Shown here: one piece after another, positions 22,704-31,145 of the stretch | Position numbering within the stretch: the first letter of the stretch is position 1 | Layout: each line of letters begins with the position of its first letter | Assembly (NCBI GenBank): GCA_001464865.1 | Contig: LNEG01000145.1 | Location: 1-33,386 of the forward strand | Length of the DNA: 33,386 nt | Reading direction: 5' to 3' | Source of the DNA: Burkholderiales bacterium Ga0074133 | Lineage (GTDB): Bacteria; Pseudomonadota; Gammaproteobacteria; Burkholderiales; Burkholderiaceae_C | Notes under the pieces: generated by a model | Databases searched by the model: none | The model's input: only the letters and a program-made list of their open reading frames with translations | What the model was told of the DNA's origin: nothing | Position numbers and translations under genes: made by a program

Positions 22704-23477
22704 ATGCTTGCCAAGTTGATGAGTTTCCTCCTGCTGGGGATCGTGCGCTTTCTCACGGGGTCCCAGGCGCGCTGGTATGGCTGCCCGCCCAAGGCAGAGC
22801 AGCGCATCTACTTTGCCAACCACCAGAGCCATGCCGACATGGTGCTGATCTGGGCGGCGCTGCCCGAAGAGCTGCGCACCATCACCCGGCCGATTGCGGC
22901 CAAGGACTACTGGACCAAGACGCCGTTTCGCCAGTGGATCACCACGGCGGTGTTCAACGCCGTGTATGTGGACCGGCAGGCCACACCAGCCCGCCCCGCG
23001 CCGGCCACACCTGCCGAAGCAGTGAGCGTGGTCGATGCCATGGCCCGTGCCGGGACCGATGCCGACACCGCCATGGCGGGCGGGCCCGATCCGTCGCCCG
23101 AGGCGCCGCCCCGCGTGCCCACGCCCGAAGAGCTGCGCGCCACCCTGCCCCCCGGCGACCCGCTGGCGCCGCTGGTGCGTGCGCTGGAAAGCGGCGACTC
23201 CATCGTGATCTTTCCGGAAGGCACGCGCGGCCATGGCGATGAGCCGCAGCCGTTCAAGTCGGGCCTGTTCAAGCTGGCGCAGATGTTTCCGCAGGTGGTG
23301 CTGGTGCCGGCGTGGATCAATAACGTGCAGCGGGTGATGCCCAAGGGCGAAGTGGTGCCCGTGCCCATCCTGTGCTCGGTGACGTTCGGCGCGCCGATTG
23401 CGCTGGAGCGTGGCGAGGAGCGCCGCCCCTTTCTCGACCGTGCGCGGGCCGCGGTGCTGGCGCTGAGGGACATCTGA
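22704..23477 (+). CDS. PlsC-like 1-acylglycerol-3-phosphate acyltransferase
   Basis: An acyltransferase of 257 residues that probably transfers an acyl group to lysophosphatidic acid or a related lipid at the inner membrane. The family motifs are NHQSHADMVLIWAALP (NHxxxxD, catalytic His and Asp) and IVIFPEGTRGHGDEP (the FPEGTRS-like acceptor-binding motif). One N-terminal hydrophobic segment (about 5-17) could anchor it. A Pro/Ala-rich insertion (about residues 93-150) between the two motifs is longer than in classical PlsC. The ATG at 22704 gives MLAKLMSFLLLGIVRFLTGS. It is followed 102 bp later by a CdsA-like gene, so the two probably act in one lipid pathway. Confidence 0.9.
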   Translation: MLAKLMSFLLLGIVRFLTGSQARWYGCPPKAEQRIYFANHQSHADMVLIWAALPEELRTITRPIAAKDYWTKTPFRQWITTAVFNAVYVDRQATPARPAPATPAEAVSVVDAMARAGTDADTAMAGGPDPSPEAPPRVPTPEELRATLPPGDPLAPLVRALESGDSIVIFPEGTRGHGDEPQPFKSGLFKLAQMFPQVVLVPAWINNVQRVMPKGEVVPVPILCSVTFGAPIALERGEERRPFLDRARAAVLALRDI

Positions 23478-23579
23478 CATGCACCATCCATCCACGCTGC
23501 AGCATCATCATCACGCCCCTGGCCATTGCACGGTGCGACGCATTGCGCCACAGCACTGCACTGCACATCGGGCAGCGCC

Positions 23580-24572
23580 ATGAATGCCTTCTTGCGCGGC
23601 CTGACCGCGGCCCAGCAGGTGGGCGCACTGTTTGTGGTGGTGTTCGGCATCCTGTCCATCGTCACCACCTGGGCCTTTGTGCGCACGCTGCGCGAGCACC
23701 CGCGCGACGATCCGGAGGCGGAGGCCGATGCGCTGGAGGCGCGGCGCTTCTGGGGGCTACTCAAAACCTCCTGGGGCATGGCCACGGTGTTCTGGGTGGG
23801 CTGGGTGCTGGGCGAGACCGTGGCCACGGTGCTCTTTGCCATCGTGGCGTTTTTTGCGCTGCGCGAGTTCATCACGCTCTCGCCCACGCGGCGCGGCGAC
23901 CACCGCAGCCTGGTGCTGGCATTCTTCGTGGTGCTGCCGCTGCAGTTCTGGATCGTGGGCAGCAAGATGTTTGACCTGTTCACGGTGTTCATCCCCGTGT
24001 ACGTGTTTCTGGCGCTGCCGGTGGTGAGCGCGCTGGCGAACGACCCGGAGCGATTTCTGGAGCGCAACGCCAAGCTGCAGTGGGGCATCATGGTCTGTGT
24101 GTACGGCATGAGCCATGTGCCCGCGCTGCTGCTGCTCGACTTTCCGGGCTATCGCGACAAGGGCGCGTTTCTGGTGTTCTTTCTGGTGTTTGTGGTGCAG
24201 ACCTGCATGGTGGTGCAGCACCTGCTGGGGCGGCGCTTTACACACAAGCCGGTGGCGCCCAACGTGAGCCAGAGCTTTCAGTGGGCCAGCTGGCTGGCGG
24301 GCGTGGCGGCGGGCGGGCTGGCAGGGGCGCTGCTGACGTTCATCACGCCGTTCAAGCCCGGGCAGGCACTGGGCATGGCGCTGCTGGCCTGTCTGGCGGG
24401 CAGCCTGGGGCATCTGGTGATGAAGGCCCTGAAGCGCGACCGCGGCATCACCAGCTGGGGCATGCAGGGCATGTCGGTCACGGGCGCGGGCGGCCTGCTC
24501 GACCGGGTGGATGCGCTGTGCTTTGCGGCACCGGTTTTCTTCCATTCGGTGCGCTGGTACTTCGGTTTATAG
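23580..24572 (+). CDS. CdsA-like phosphatidate cytidylyltransferase family protein
   Basis: A polytopic membrane protein of 330 residues with about eight hydrophobic segments. The C-terminal block GLLDRVDALCFAAPVFFHSV matches the end of the CDP-diglyceride synthase signature (GGxxDRxD). The earlier part of that signature deviates: the usual Lys-Asp after the KR block is Thr-Ser (KRDRGITSW), and the His of HGG is Ala (GAGG). The family makes CDP-diacylglycerol from phosphatidate and CTP. This copy is probably a paralogue like E. coli YnbB, paired with the PlsC-like gene upstream, rather than the housekeeping enzyme. The start at 23580 is chosen for the MNAFLRGLTAAQQ N-terminus; earlier frames are low complexity. 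Its stop falls at the edge of a dispersed repeat. Confidence 0.85.
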   Translation: MNAFLRGLTAAQQVGALFVVVFGILSIVTTWAFVRTLREHPRDDPEAEADALEARRFWGLLKTSWGMATVFWVGWVLGETVATVLFAIVAFFALREFITLSPTRRGDHRSLVLAFFVVLPLQFWIVGSKMFDLFTVFIPVYVFLALPVVSALANDPERFLERNAKLQWGIMVCVYGMSHVPALLLLDFPGYRDKGAFLVFFLVFVVQTCMVVQHLLGRRFTHKPVAPNVSQSFQWASWLAGVAAGGLAGALLTFITPFKPGQALGMALLACLAGSLGHLVMKALKRDRGITSWGMQGMSVTGAGGLLDRVDALCFAAPVFFHSVRWYFGL

Positions 24573-24629
24573 TCAAAACGGCTTCAGGTCCAGGTTTTAT
24601 TTGCCCTGACAGCTATCAATATAATAGCA
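24573..24629 (-). repeat. Dispersed intergenic repeat, copy C
   Basis: The 57-bp gap between the CdsA-like gene and ruvC is almost wholly this repeat. Read on the minus strand it has GCTATTATATTGATAGCTGT, then CAGGG, an ATAAA block, GGACC and GTTTTGA in the same order as copy B after mpl. It lies immediately before the ruvC ATG, so it must form the ruvC ribosome-binding region or promoter; no SD is obvious. Confidence 0.65.
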
Positions 24630-25178
24630 ATGCGCATCCTTGGAATCGACCCGGGCCTGCAGACCACCGGCTTTGGCGTGGTGGACATGGACGGCCACAA
24701 GCTCAGCTACGTGGCCAGCGGCACCATCCGCACGACCACGCTGGCCCTGGGCGACCTGCCCGGGCGGCTGAAGATACTGTTTGACGGCATCACCGAGGTG
24801 GCTGCGCGCTACGAGCCTGACGTGGCCTCGGTCGAGATCGTGTTCGTCAACGTCAATCCGCAGTCCACCCTGCTGCTGGGCCAGGCCCGCGGCGCGTGCA
24901 TCACCGCCCTGGTGGCCAGTAACCTGCCGGTGGCCGAATACACCGCGCTGCAGATGAAAAAGGCCGTGGTCGGCCACGGCCGCGCGGCCAAAAGCCAGGT
25001 GCAGGAGATGGTGCGCCGCCTGCTGCAGCTGCCCGGCCTGCCAGGCACCGACGCCGCCGACGGCCTGGGCATGGCGATCACCCACGCGCATGCCGGGGCC
25101 GCCATGGGCCGGCTTGGCGAGGCCGCCACACTCAACCGCCGGCAGCATGCGATGTACAAGAGTGGGCGGAGTTACTGA
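24630..25178 (+). CDS. ruvC: Holliday junction resolvase RuvC
   Basis: Endonuclease that cleaves Holliday junctions formed by recombination, together with RuvAB. The 182-residue protein starts [20 protein letters not shown], with the catalytic Asp7 in the first motif. [20 protein letters not shown] supplies the acidic residue near 68 and the following loop. [20 protein letters not shown] carries the late catalytic aspartates. Length is typical (E. coli 173). It follows the CdsA-like gene by 57 bp, a gap that is filled by repeat copy C. ruvA and ruvB are not adjacent in the window. It ends convergently with the CZB gene. Confidence 0.97.
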   Translation: MRILGIDPGLQTTGFGVVDMDGHKLSYVASGTIRTTTLALGDLPGRLKILFDGITEVAARYEPDVASVEIVFVNVNPQSTLLLGQARGACITALVASNLPVAEYTALQMKKAVVGHGRAAKSQVQEMVRRLLQLPGLPGTDAADGLGMAITHAHAGAAMGRLGEAATLNRRQHAMYKSGRSY

Positions 25179-25234
25179 GCGTTCACGGCAGCCCGGACTT
25201 GTGCATCCGGGTGCGCTGTACGACCCGGCTGGCC

Positions 25235-25720
25235 CTACCTGCCCAGCCCGCGCTTGAGTTCCTTGAGCAGCAACAGCACCTGGTTGGACGCATGCCTGCA
25301 GCTGCTGTTGAGCAGCTGCTCTGCCCGCTGCTGGTCGCCGCCCTGGTAGGCGATCACCACGTCTGCGGCCTGCTGATGGAAATACCGGTGGCGTGCCACC
25401 AGCATGTCGAAGGCCGGGAAGTGCCCCAGCCGCACCTTGCCCGTGCCGTAGAGCCAGCGCCCCAGGTCGCAGCGGTCGTCGTGGCAGATGCGCTCGGGCC
25501 GCATGACCTCCTGCGACCGGCCTGTGACCATGTCCTGGAGCCGGAGGCGGTACTTTTCATGGCCAGCGATGGCCGCATCAATGTCCAGCTCGGTCATGAG
25601 CATGGTCGCGTACTCGGGGTCGAGCACCAGCTCGCTGCCGTTGTCCTCCATGGCCCAGGTCGTGTCAGGACTTGCGGGGTCCTGCTCCCGGATTCTGAAC
25701 AAGCGGCTGAAAAAACCCAT
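25235..25720 (-). CDS. Stand-alone CZB (chemoreceptor zinc-binding) domain protein
   Basis: A 161-residue cytoplasmic protein. It begins [13 protein letters not shown] and then has a CZB domain (about 47-125) with the zinc ligands of the family: His54 in [14 protein letters not shown], Cys84 in the signature CDLGRWLYG, and His111 and His115 in [13 protein letters not shown] domains bind zinc very tightly and modulate the proteins they are fused to, such as chemoreceptors and diguanylate cyclases. Here the domain stands alone, so it may be a zinc or oxidant sensor acting in trans on such a partner. The start at 25720 has a GAGGA site about 6 nt upstream, which is stronger than the upstream Met alternatives. 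Confidence 0.85.
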   Translation of the reverse strand: MGFFSRLFRIREQDPASPDTTWAMEDNGSELVLDPEYATMLMTELDIDAAIAGHEKYRLRLQDMVTGRSQEVMRPERICHDDRCDLGRWLYGTGKVRLGHFPAFDMLVARHRYFHQQAADVVIAYQGGDQQRAEQLLNSSCRHASNQVLLLLKELKRGLGR

Positions 25721-25820
25721 ACGAAGTCCTCGGCGGGTTGCAACCATGGCGACCGGGAGGCCGCAGTTCGGGAATTGGCGCAACCCAATGGAAACATTCT
25801 GTTCGCCGATTTCCGGTTTG

Positions 25821-25837
25821 GCTATCAAAAAAAGGAC
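25821..25837. repeat. AGCTATcAAAA-type motif in the CZB/LLM gap
   Basis: GCTATCAAAAAAAGGAC with its A-run lies in the 220-bp space between the divergent CZB and LLM genes. It belongs to the same motif class as the patches in tldD, aroE and the RNase gene. Whether it acts as a regulatory site or is simply a repeat is unclear. Confidence 0.4.
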
Positions 25838-25940
25838 ACGCCGCACAGGGAGCGCCGCCACGTAAAGCAGGCCCTGCCCGCGTTGCCAGCATTCACACGG
25901 GGCGATGCAGAAATCAGCCCGGCGCAGGACAATGGCAGTC

Positions 25941-26975
25941 ATGACTGCTCTTGCCCAACGCACTTCCCTTTCCATGCTCGATCTGGTGGCCGTCCGCGAA
26001 GGCGGGACGGTGGCCGACGCCCTGCAGATCGCGCTGCGAACCGCGCAACATGCCGAACGGCTGGGCTTTGCCCGCTACTGGCTGGCCGAGCACCACAACA
26101 TGGCGGGCATCGCCAGCTCGGCCACGGCCGTGCTGGTCGGGCACATAGCGGGCGGCACCTCGCGCATCCGCGTGGGTTCGGGCGGCGTGATGCTGCCCAA
26201 CCATGCCCCCCTGGTGGTGGCCGAGGCCTTCGGCACGCTGGCCGAGCTGTACCCGGGCCGCATCGACCTGGGCCTGGGCCGTGCGCCTGGCACCGACCCC
26301 GCCACCATGCGTGCATTGCGCCGCAGCCGGGTGGAGACGGCCGACGACTTCCCGCAGGACGTGGCAGAACTGCAGCGCCTGCTGGCACCGGCCGAGCCCG
26401 GCCAGCGGCTGATTGCCATGCCGGGTGCGGGCACGGATGTGCCGATCTGGCTGCTGGGCTCCAGCCTGTTCTCGGCCCAGCTGGCAGCCGAGCGCGGCCT
26501 GCCTTACGCGTTCGCTTCGCACTTCGCCCCGCGCATGCTGCACCAGGCACTGGCGCTGTACCGCAGCCTGTACCGCCCGTCAGCAGCCTGGCCCAGGCCG
26601 TACGTGGCGATCGGCGTACCCCTGATTGCCGCCCCCACGGACGACGAGGCCGACTACCTGGCCAGCAGCACCTACCAGCGGGTGCTCGGAATCCTGACGG
26701 GAGACAGGCGCCGCCTGCTGCCACCGGTCGAGCATTTCACGGCCCGCCTGCAGCCCCAGGAGCGCGCTGCGATCAGCGACTTCCTGGCTGCTGCGGTGAT
26801 TGGCGGGCCCGACACAGTGCGCGATGGAATGGCGCAGCTCATCGAAGCCACTGGCGCCGACGAGCTGATGCTGGTGAGCGATGTGTACGACCCGGCACTG
26901 CGCCTGCGTTCGCTCGACATTGCGGCACAGGCCCATGCCGACCTGAAAGCGGGCGCGCACGCAGCGCTGGCCTGA
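25941..26975 (+). CDS. LLM-class flavin-dependent oxidoreductase (MsnO8-like)
   Basis: A luciferase-like monooxygenase of 344 residues, cytoplasmic, expected to use reduced FMN or F420. It starts [20 protein letters not shown] and has the family layout: [20 protein letters not shown], then [37 protein letters not shown], and the late [20 protein letters not shown]. The HHNM and [10 protein letters not shown] motifs are typical of the MsnO8 subfamily. The substrate is unknown. An in-frame ATG at 25932 is the alternative start; an AGGA site lies upstream but is too close to 25932 and a little far from 25941. It is convergent with the SDR gene. Confidence 0.88.
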   Translation: MTALAQRTSLSMLDLVAVREGGTVADALQIALRTAQHAERLGFARYWLAEHHNMAGIASSATAVLVGHIAGGTSRIRVGSGGVMLPNHAPLVVAEAFGTLAELYPGRIDLGLGRAPGTDPATMRALRRSRVETADDFPQDVAELQRLLAPAEPGQRLIAMPGAGTDVPIWLLGSSLFSAQLAAERGLPYAFASHFAPRMLHQALALYRSLYRPSAAWPRPYVAIGVPLIAAPTDDEADYLASSTYQRVLGILTGDRRRLLPPVEHFTARLQPQERAAISDFLAAAVIGGPDTVRDGMAQLIEATGADELMLVSDVYDPALRLRSLDIAAQAHADLKAGAHAALA

Positions 26976-27057
26976 GCCAGACAGCCCCCGGCACCCTCCC
27001 CAGGCACTGTAGCGATGGCAGCGCGCCCGGGCCGCGCTGTCGCTCCCGCAGACGCCG

Positions 27058-27807
27058 TCAGCGTGCCAGGTAACCGCCGTCCACGGCGTAGTAGGCGCCA
27101 GTCACAAAGGACGCCTTGGACGATGCCAGCCAGGCCACCAGCTCGGCCACTTCTTCTGGCTGCCCCAGCCTGCCAATAGGGTGAGCACCCACGAGCATCG
27201 CGTTGACGCCTGCGTCCTGCTCGAGCCCGGCAATCATGGGCGTATGGATGAACGCGGGACCCACGGCGTTGACGCGCACACCCTGCCCGCTGTACTCGAG
27301 AGCCGCCGCTTTCGTCAGCCCCACCACACCGTGTTTGGCAGCCGTGTAGGCAGGCGCCGTGGCAAAGCCGACCGAGCCGAGGATCGACGCCATGTTGATG
27401 ATGGAGCCGCCGCCCGTTTTCAGCATGGCGGCAATCTGGTACTTCATGCCGTAGAAAACACCAGACAGGTTGATGTTGATGACCTGGGCCCAGCCATCGA
27501 GGGGGTAGTCGGCCGTGAGCGCCTGCGGGCCACCGATGCCCGCGTTGTTGCACGCCACGTCCAGCCTGCCATAGTGCGCCACCGCGCGCTGCACGAGCGC
27601 TTCGCATTCGGCAGGGCTGCCCACATCTGCCTTGACGAAGATGGCATCGCCACCCGCGGCGCGCACCAGGGCCGCCGTCTCTTCGCCTTCGGCGGTGTTC
27701 ACATCGGACACCACCACCCTGGCCCCTTCGCGCGCCCACAGCAACGCAATCGCGCGACCAATACCCGACGACGCACCCGTTACCAGTGCCACTTTGCCAT
27801 TCAGCAT
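27058..27807 (-). CDS. Short-chain dehydrogenase/reductase (SDR, 3-oxoacyl reductase-like)
   Basis: A classical SDR oxidoreductase of 249 residues. The cofactor motif [10 protein letters not shown] is near the N-terminus, and NNAGIGG is near residue 90. [10 protein letters not shown] supplies the Ser, and [14 protein letters not shown] carries the YxxxK pair. Its C-terminal [17 protein letters not shown] is typical of the FabG-like group. The Asp of NTAEG/VVSDVNT (VVSDVN at about 33-38) after beta-2 suggests NAD(H) preference, but that is inference. Substrate is unknown. An AAGGAGTCTTGAAATG ribosome-binding site/start supports the ATG at 27807. It is divergent from gspF with 333 bp between them. 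Confidence 0.93.
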   Translation of the reverse strand: MLNGKVALVTGASSGIGRAIALLWAREGARVVVSDVNTAEGEETAALVRAAGGDAIFVKADVGSPAECEALVQRAVAHYGRLDVACNNAGIGGPQALTADYPLDGWAQVININLSGVFYGMKYQIAAMLKTGGGSIINMASILGSVGFATAPAYTAAKHGVVGLTKAAALEYSGQGVRVNAVGPAFIHTPMIAGLEQDAGVNAMLVGAHPIGRLGQPEEVAELVAWLASSKASFVTGAYYAVDGGYLAR

Positions 27808-28140
27808 TTCAAGACTCCTTTGGTGAGCGAACACCGCAGCCCTGCGCCGCGGCCCGGATTCATTGTGAGTTGGCACCGCGCGAGCGCCTTGACCTGCGTC
27901 ATGCCCCATGCCATTTGTGGCTGCGCCCGAATCTCGTACGCCCGGGCAGGCAGCCTGCCCGCCCGCCTGCCCAAAGGGCATTTCGGCTGTTGCCTTGTAC
28001 TGGTCATGGCGATGCCCGGGAACCAGGGGCAGCTACGATGAGCAGATACCATCTCAGGCTGGAACGGGCCGATCAGCCGCCCGCCCCGTACCGGAATCCC
28101 CGCTGACCCTGCGATCAAAGCCCCTTGCCCACCTGCCCGA
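27808..28140. other. Divergent spacer between the SDR gene and gspF
   Basis: This 333-bp region holds the SDR ribosome-binding site (AAGGAG, near 27815) and presumably both promoters. A 22-codon frame at 28038-28106 has no coding features. No clear operator, hairpin or repeat was found. Confidence 0.55.
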
Positions 28141-29373
28141 ATGCCCGCTTTTTCTTTTGAAGCCCTGGATGCCCAGGGCCAGACCCGCAAGGGTCTTGTA
28201 GAGGCCGACACCGCCAAGGCGGCGCGCAGCATGTTGCGCGCCCAGGCGCTGGTCCCCCTGTCGGTGGAGCAGGTCCAGACCGGACGGTCCATGGACGGCA
28301 CCGGCGCGAGCCTGGGCCAGCGGCTGATGACCCGGCCGGTCTTCAACGCCACCGGCCTGGCCATCTGGACGAGGCAGATCGCCGGCCTGGTGTCGTCGGG
28401 ACTGCCGCTGGAACGCGCGCTCACAGCCCTGTCTGACGAGGCCGATGACGAACGCCAGCGCAACCTGGTGGCGGCCTTGCGTTCAGAGGTCAATGCCGGT
28501 TCGACGTTTGCGCGCGCGCTGTCGCAGCATCCACGCGAGTTCTCGGACATCTACTGCGCCGTGATCGGCGCGGGGGAACACAGCGGCAACCTGGGCCTGG
28601 TGCTGGAGCGCCTGGCCGACGACCTGGAAGAGCGCCAGGCCCTCAAGGCCAAGCTGGTGGGCGCGGCGCTGTACCCGGCCATCGTGACCGTGGTGGCCAT
28701 CGTCATCGTGCTGTTTCTGGTGGGCTACGTGGTGCCGCAGGTGGCCAGCGTGTTTGCCGGCACCAAGCGCGCGCTGCCCTTCCTGACCACGGCCATGCTG
28801 GGCCTGAGTGCGTTGGTACGCAGCTACGGCTGGGCGATGCTGATCGTGGTGGTGCTGGGAGCCATGGGCATGCGGTGGGCGCTGACCAAGCCGGCCTTCC
28901 GCGAGCGTTTTGACGCCGCCTGGCTCAATCTGCCCCTGGTGGGCAAGCTGGCCCGCGGCTACAACGCCGCACGCTTTGCCGGTACGCTGGCCATGCTCGC
29001 CGGTGCGGGCGTACCCATCCTCAAGGCACTGCAGGCCGCCGCAGAGACACTGAACAACCGCGCCTTGCGCGCCGATGCGCTCGACGCGCTGGTACTGGTG
29101 CGCGAAGGTGCGCCGCTGGCATCAGCCCTGGCGCAGAAGAAACGGTTTCCGGGGCTGCTGTCGATGTTTGCCCGGCTGGGCGAGCAGACCGGCCAGCTGC
29201 CGCTGATGCTGCAGCGCGCAGCGCGCCAGCTGTCTACCGAGGTGCAGCGCCGCGCCATGCAGCTGGCCACCATCCTGGAGCCGCTGCTCATCGTGAGCAT
29301 GGGCCTGATCGTGATGCTGATCGTGCTGGCGGTGCTGCTGCCCATCATCCAGCTCAACCAGTTTGTGAAGTGA
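28141..29373 (+). CDS. gspF: Type II secretion/type IV pilus inner-membrane protein GspF/PilC
   Basis: A 410-residue inner-membrane platform protein of a type II secretion system or type IV pilus. Its N-terminus MPAFSFEALDAQGQTRKGLV resembles GspF/XcpS rather than PilC. Two T2SSF domains are visible: the first around LAIWTRQIAGLVSSGLPLER and FSDIYCAVIGAGEHSGNLGL, the second around RFAGTLAMLAGAGVPILKAL and FPGLLSMFARLGEQTGQLPL. Three hydrophobic segments follow the family topology (about 180-205, 230-250 and 380-405). Both Gly-Glu hallmarks (GAGEHSGNL and RLGEQTGQL) are intact. The usual neighbours gspE, gspD and pilB/pilD are absent, so it is an isolated gene in this window. Confidence 0.9.
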   Translation: MPAFSFEALDAQGQTRKGLVEADTAKAARSMLRAQALVPLSVEQVQTGRSMDGTGASLGQRLMTRPVFNATGLAIWTRQIAGLVSSGLPLERALTALSDEADDERQRNLVAALRSEVNAGSTFARALSQHPREFSDIYCAVIGAGEHSGNLGLVLERLADDLEERQALKAKLVGAALYPAIVTVVAIVIVLFLVGYVVPQVASVFAGTKRALPFLTTAMLGLSALVRSYGWAMLIVVVLGAMGMRWALTKPAFRERFDAAWLNLPLVGKLARGYNAARFAGTLAMLAGAGVPILKALQAAAETLNNRALRADALDALVLVREGAPLASALAQKKRFPGLLSMFARLGEQTGQLPLMLQRAARQLSTEVQRRAMQLATILEPLLIVSMGLIVMLIVLAVLLPIIQLNQFVK

Positions 29374-29542
29374 CCGCTTTGGGGCCGGGGCTCCCCTGCG
29401 CCCGAGCGAGGCGCCGCCAGCGCGCGAATGCGCAGCGGAACGAGGATGTCTCTGGCACTGCCGGCCCGTGGGCCACAGACCCGGGACGTGCCGCTTGCAG
29501 GCAGTGAATAAAAAACATGAACTTCTGCAAAGGAAAAATCCG

Positions 29543-30463
29543 ATGGCGGTAACACTGGACGACAAGCTGGTTGTGGCCATCTCATCGCGTGCCCTGTTTA
29601 ATTTCGAAGAGGAAAACCAGCTCTTTGAATCAGGCGACGAGGAGGCATACATGCGCCACCAGCTTGCACTGGTGCACCAGCCGGCACGCGCGGGCGTGGC
29701 GTTTTCGCTGGTGCGCAAGCTGCTGGCCTTCAACACGCCGGATGCCCAGCGTGTGGAGGTGGTGATGCTGTCGCGCAATGATCCGGCCAGCGGCATGCGG
29801 GTGTTTGCATCAGCACAGGCGGCTGGCATGCGGGTGGAGCGTGGCGTGTTCACACGGGGTCGGGACCCGTTTGCCTACCTGCGACCCCTGGGGGCGCACC
29901 TTTTCCTGTCGGCCAACGAGGCCGATGTAAGGCAGGCGCTGTCGATCGGCTTTCCTGCCGCCCGCGTGATGACCGATTCGACCCCCGCCGGCGATCGTTT
30001 CCCGAACGAGGTGCGGATCGCTTTCGACGGCGACGCCGTCCTGTTCTCTGACGAGGCCGAACGGGTTTACCAGGAGGCTGGTTTGCCCGCCTTCCAGGAA
30101 AACGAAGTCGACAAGGCACGTCTGCCCCTGGCGGGAGGGCCCTTCAAGCCCCTGCTTGCTGCACTGCACCGGCTGCAGCAAGGCGCCCAGGCTTCGCACA
30201 CGATGCGTGTACGCACGGCACTGGTCACCGCGCGCAGCGCGCCCGCGCATGAACGCGCCATTCGCACGCTGCTCGACTGGGGCATCAGCGTGGACGAAGC
30301 GATGTTCCTGGGCGGCCTGGAGAAAGGCCCCTTCCTGCGCGAGTTCGAGCCCGACTTCTTCTTTGATGACCAGACGGGCCACGTCACCTCTGCGGCGCGG
30401 CACGTGCCCGCCGGGCATGTGAGCAGCGGCATTTCCAATCGGGCGCAGGGCGGCGATACCTGA
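29543..30463 (+). CDS. 5'-nucleotidase, cytosolic type (NT5C1-like)
   Basis: A 306-residue cytoplasmic nucleotidase that would dephosphorylate nucleoside 5'-monophosphates, by family analogy mainly AMP or IMP. It shows the N-terminal VVAISSRALFNFEEENQLFE, the mid-protein RGRDPFAYLRPLGAHLFLSA, and the diagnostic VRIAFDGDAVLFSDEAERVY with the DGD catalytic motif. SSRALFNF and EFEPDFFFDDQ are also typical. The family is better known from animals (NT5C1A) but occurs in bacteria. The ATG at 29543 has an AGGA site about 9 nt upstream. It is 170 bp after gspF, and the gap has no obvious terminator. Nucleotide specificity cannot be read by eye. Confidence 0.9.
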   Translation: MAVTLDDKLVVAISSRALFNFEEENQLFESGDEEAYMRHQLALVHQPARAGVAFSLVRKLLAFNTPDAQRVEVVMLSRNDPASGMRVFASAQAAGMRVERGVFTRGRDPFAYLRPLGAHLFLSANEADVRQALSIGFPAARVMTDSTPAGDRFPNEVRIAFDGDAVLFSDEAERVYQEAGLPAFQENEVDKARLPLAGGPFKPLLAALHRLQQGAQASHTMRVRTALVTARSAPAHERAIRTLLDWGISVDEAMFLGGLEKGPFLREFEPDFFFDDQTGHVTSAARHVPAGHVSSGISNRAQGGDT

Positions 30464-30659
30464 AAGCGCGGCAGCCCGCCACTGGCTCGTGAAAACCAGA
30501 GGGACAGGTTTCACGGAAGCTGCAACACCCGGCCGGAGCGTCTTGCAGGCAAAGAATTGCAAAGCCATGCAACGCAGGCGTGAAGGCTGCAAAAAAGCGG
30601 TTGCAAGTCGCCGTGGCACAACGCGCCTGTGCAACCATGCACATGTCCACCGGGAGCCG

Positions 30660-31043
30660 ATGTTGCGAAACGCCTTGCCTTGCCCAGCTGTTGCCATTGT
30701 GCTGGCCGTCACCCTCTGGGGCTGCGCCTGGGCACAGCCTGCGGTGACGGATGCGGTGCCGAATCCAGCGCCTGCTGCAGGCCCTTCCAAAGGCGAGGTC
30801 AAGGCGATGCGCGAGTTCAAAATGCTGGACATGAACGGCGACGGCAGGCTCAGCCGCACCGAGGTCCTGCTCTTTCCGCGGCTGTCAGCGGCTTTTGACG
30901 ACGCCGATACCAACCACGACAGATATGTGTCGTACGAGGAGGTGCGCGCCTTTGCTGTCCGCTACCGCGCGGAACGCGAGCGCAGCAAGGCAGCCGCCCA
31001 GGGAGCCGGTGGTTCCACCGCGCGCAGTGAGCACACGCGCTGA
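30660..31043 (+). CDS. Exported EF-hand protein
   Basis: A small periplasmic calcium-binding-like protein of 127 residues. The first 25 residues form a signal peptide (MLRNALPCPAVAIVLAVTLW, ending near CAWAQ, with AWA before the cleavage site). Two EF-hand loops follow: DMNGDGRLSRTE, canonical with Asp and Gly at the right positions and a Glu at position 12, and DTNHDRYVSYEE, also acceptable. The C-terminus is basic and Ala/Gln-rich. A GGGAG site lies just before the ATG at 30660. The 196-bp upstream gap has several TGCAA repeats but no clear promoter. Function beyond calcium or metal binding is not known. Confidence 0.85.
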   Translation: MLRNALPCPAVAIVLAVTLWGCAWAQPAVTDAVPNPAPAAGPSKGEVKAMREFKMLDMNGDGRLSRTEVLLFPRLSAAFDDADTNHDRYVSYEEVRAFAVRYRAERERSKAAAQGAGGSTARSEHTR

Positions 31044-31145
31044 CCAGCGGCGGTGATCCGGGCCCGGGTAACCGCACCCGTTGCGGCGTACGCTCGCAGC
31101 AGGGCGATCGCCATCAAGGCGCACCAGCCAACAAATCCCAAATGC

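Noticed and set aside
25194..25213. CCCGGA/TCCGGG hairpin between ruvC and the CZB gene as a terminator
   Set aside because: Only 6 bp of stem and no T-tract on either strand.
25199..27073. 624-codon plus-strand frame over the CZB and LLM genes
   Set aside because: It is antisense to the CZB gene and out of frame with the LLM gene; the translation is Arg/Gly/Pro-rich.
28038..28106. 22-codon frame before gspF as a leader peptide
   Set aside because: No run of any one amino acid, no terminator after it, and its composition is ordinary.
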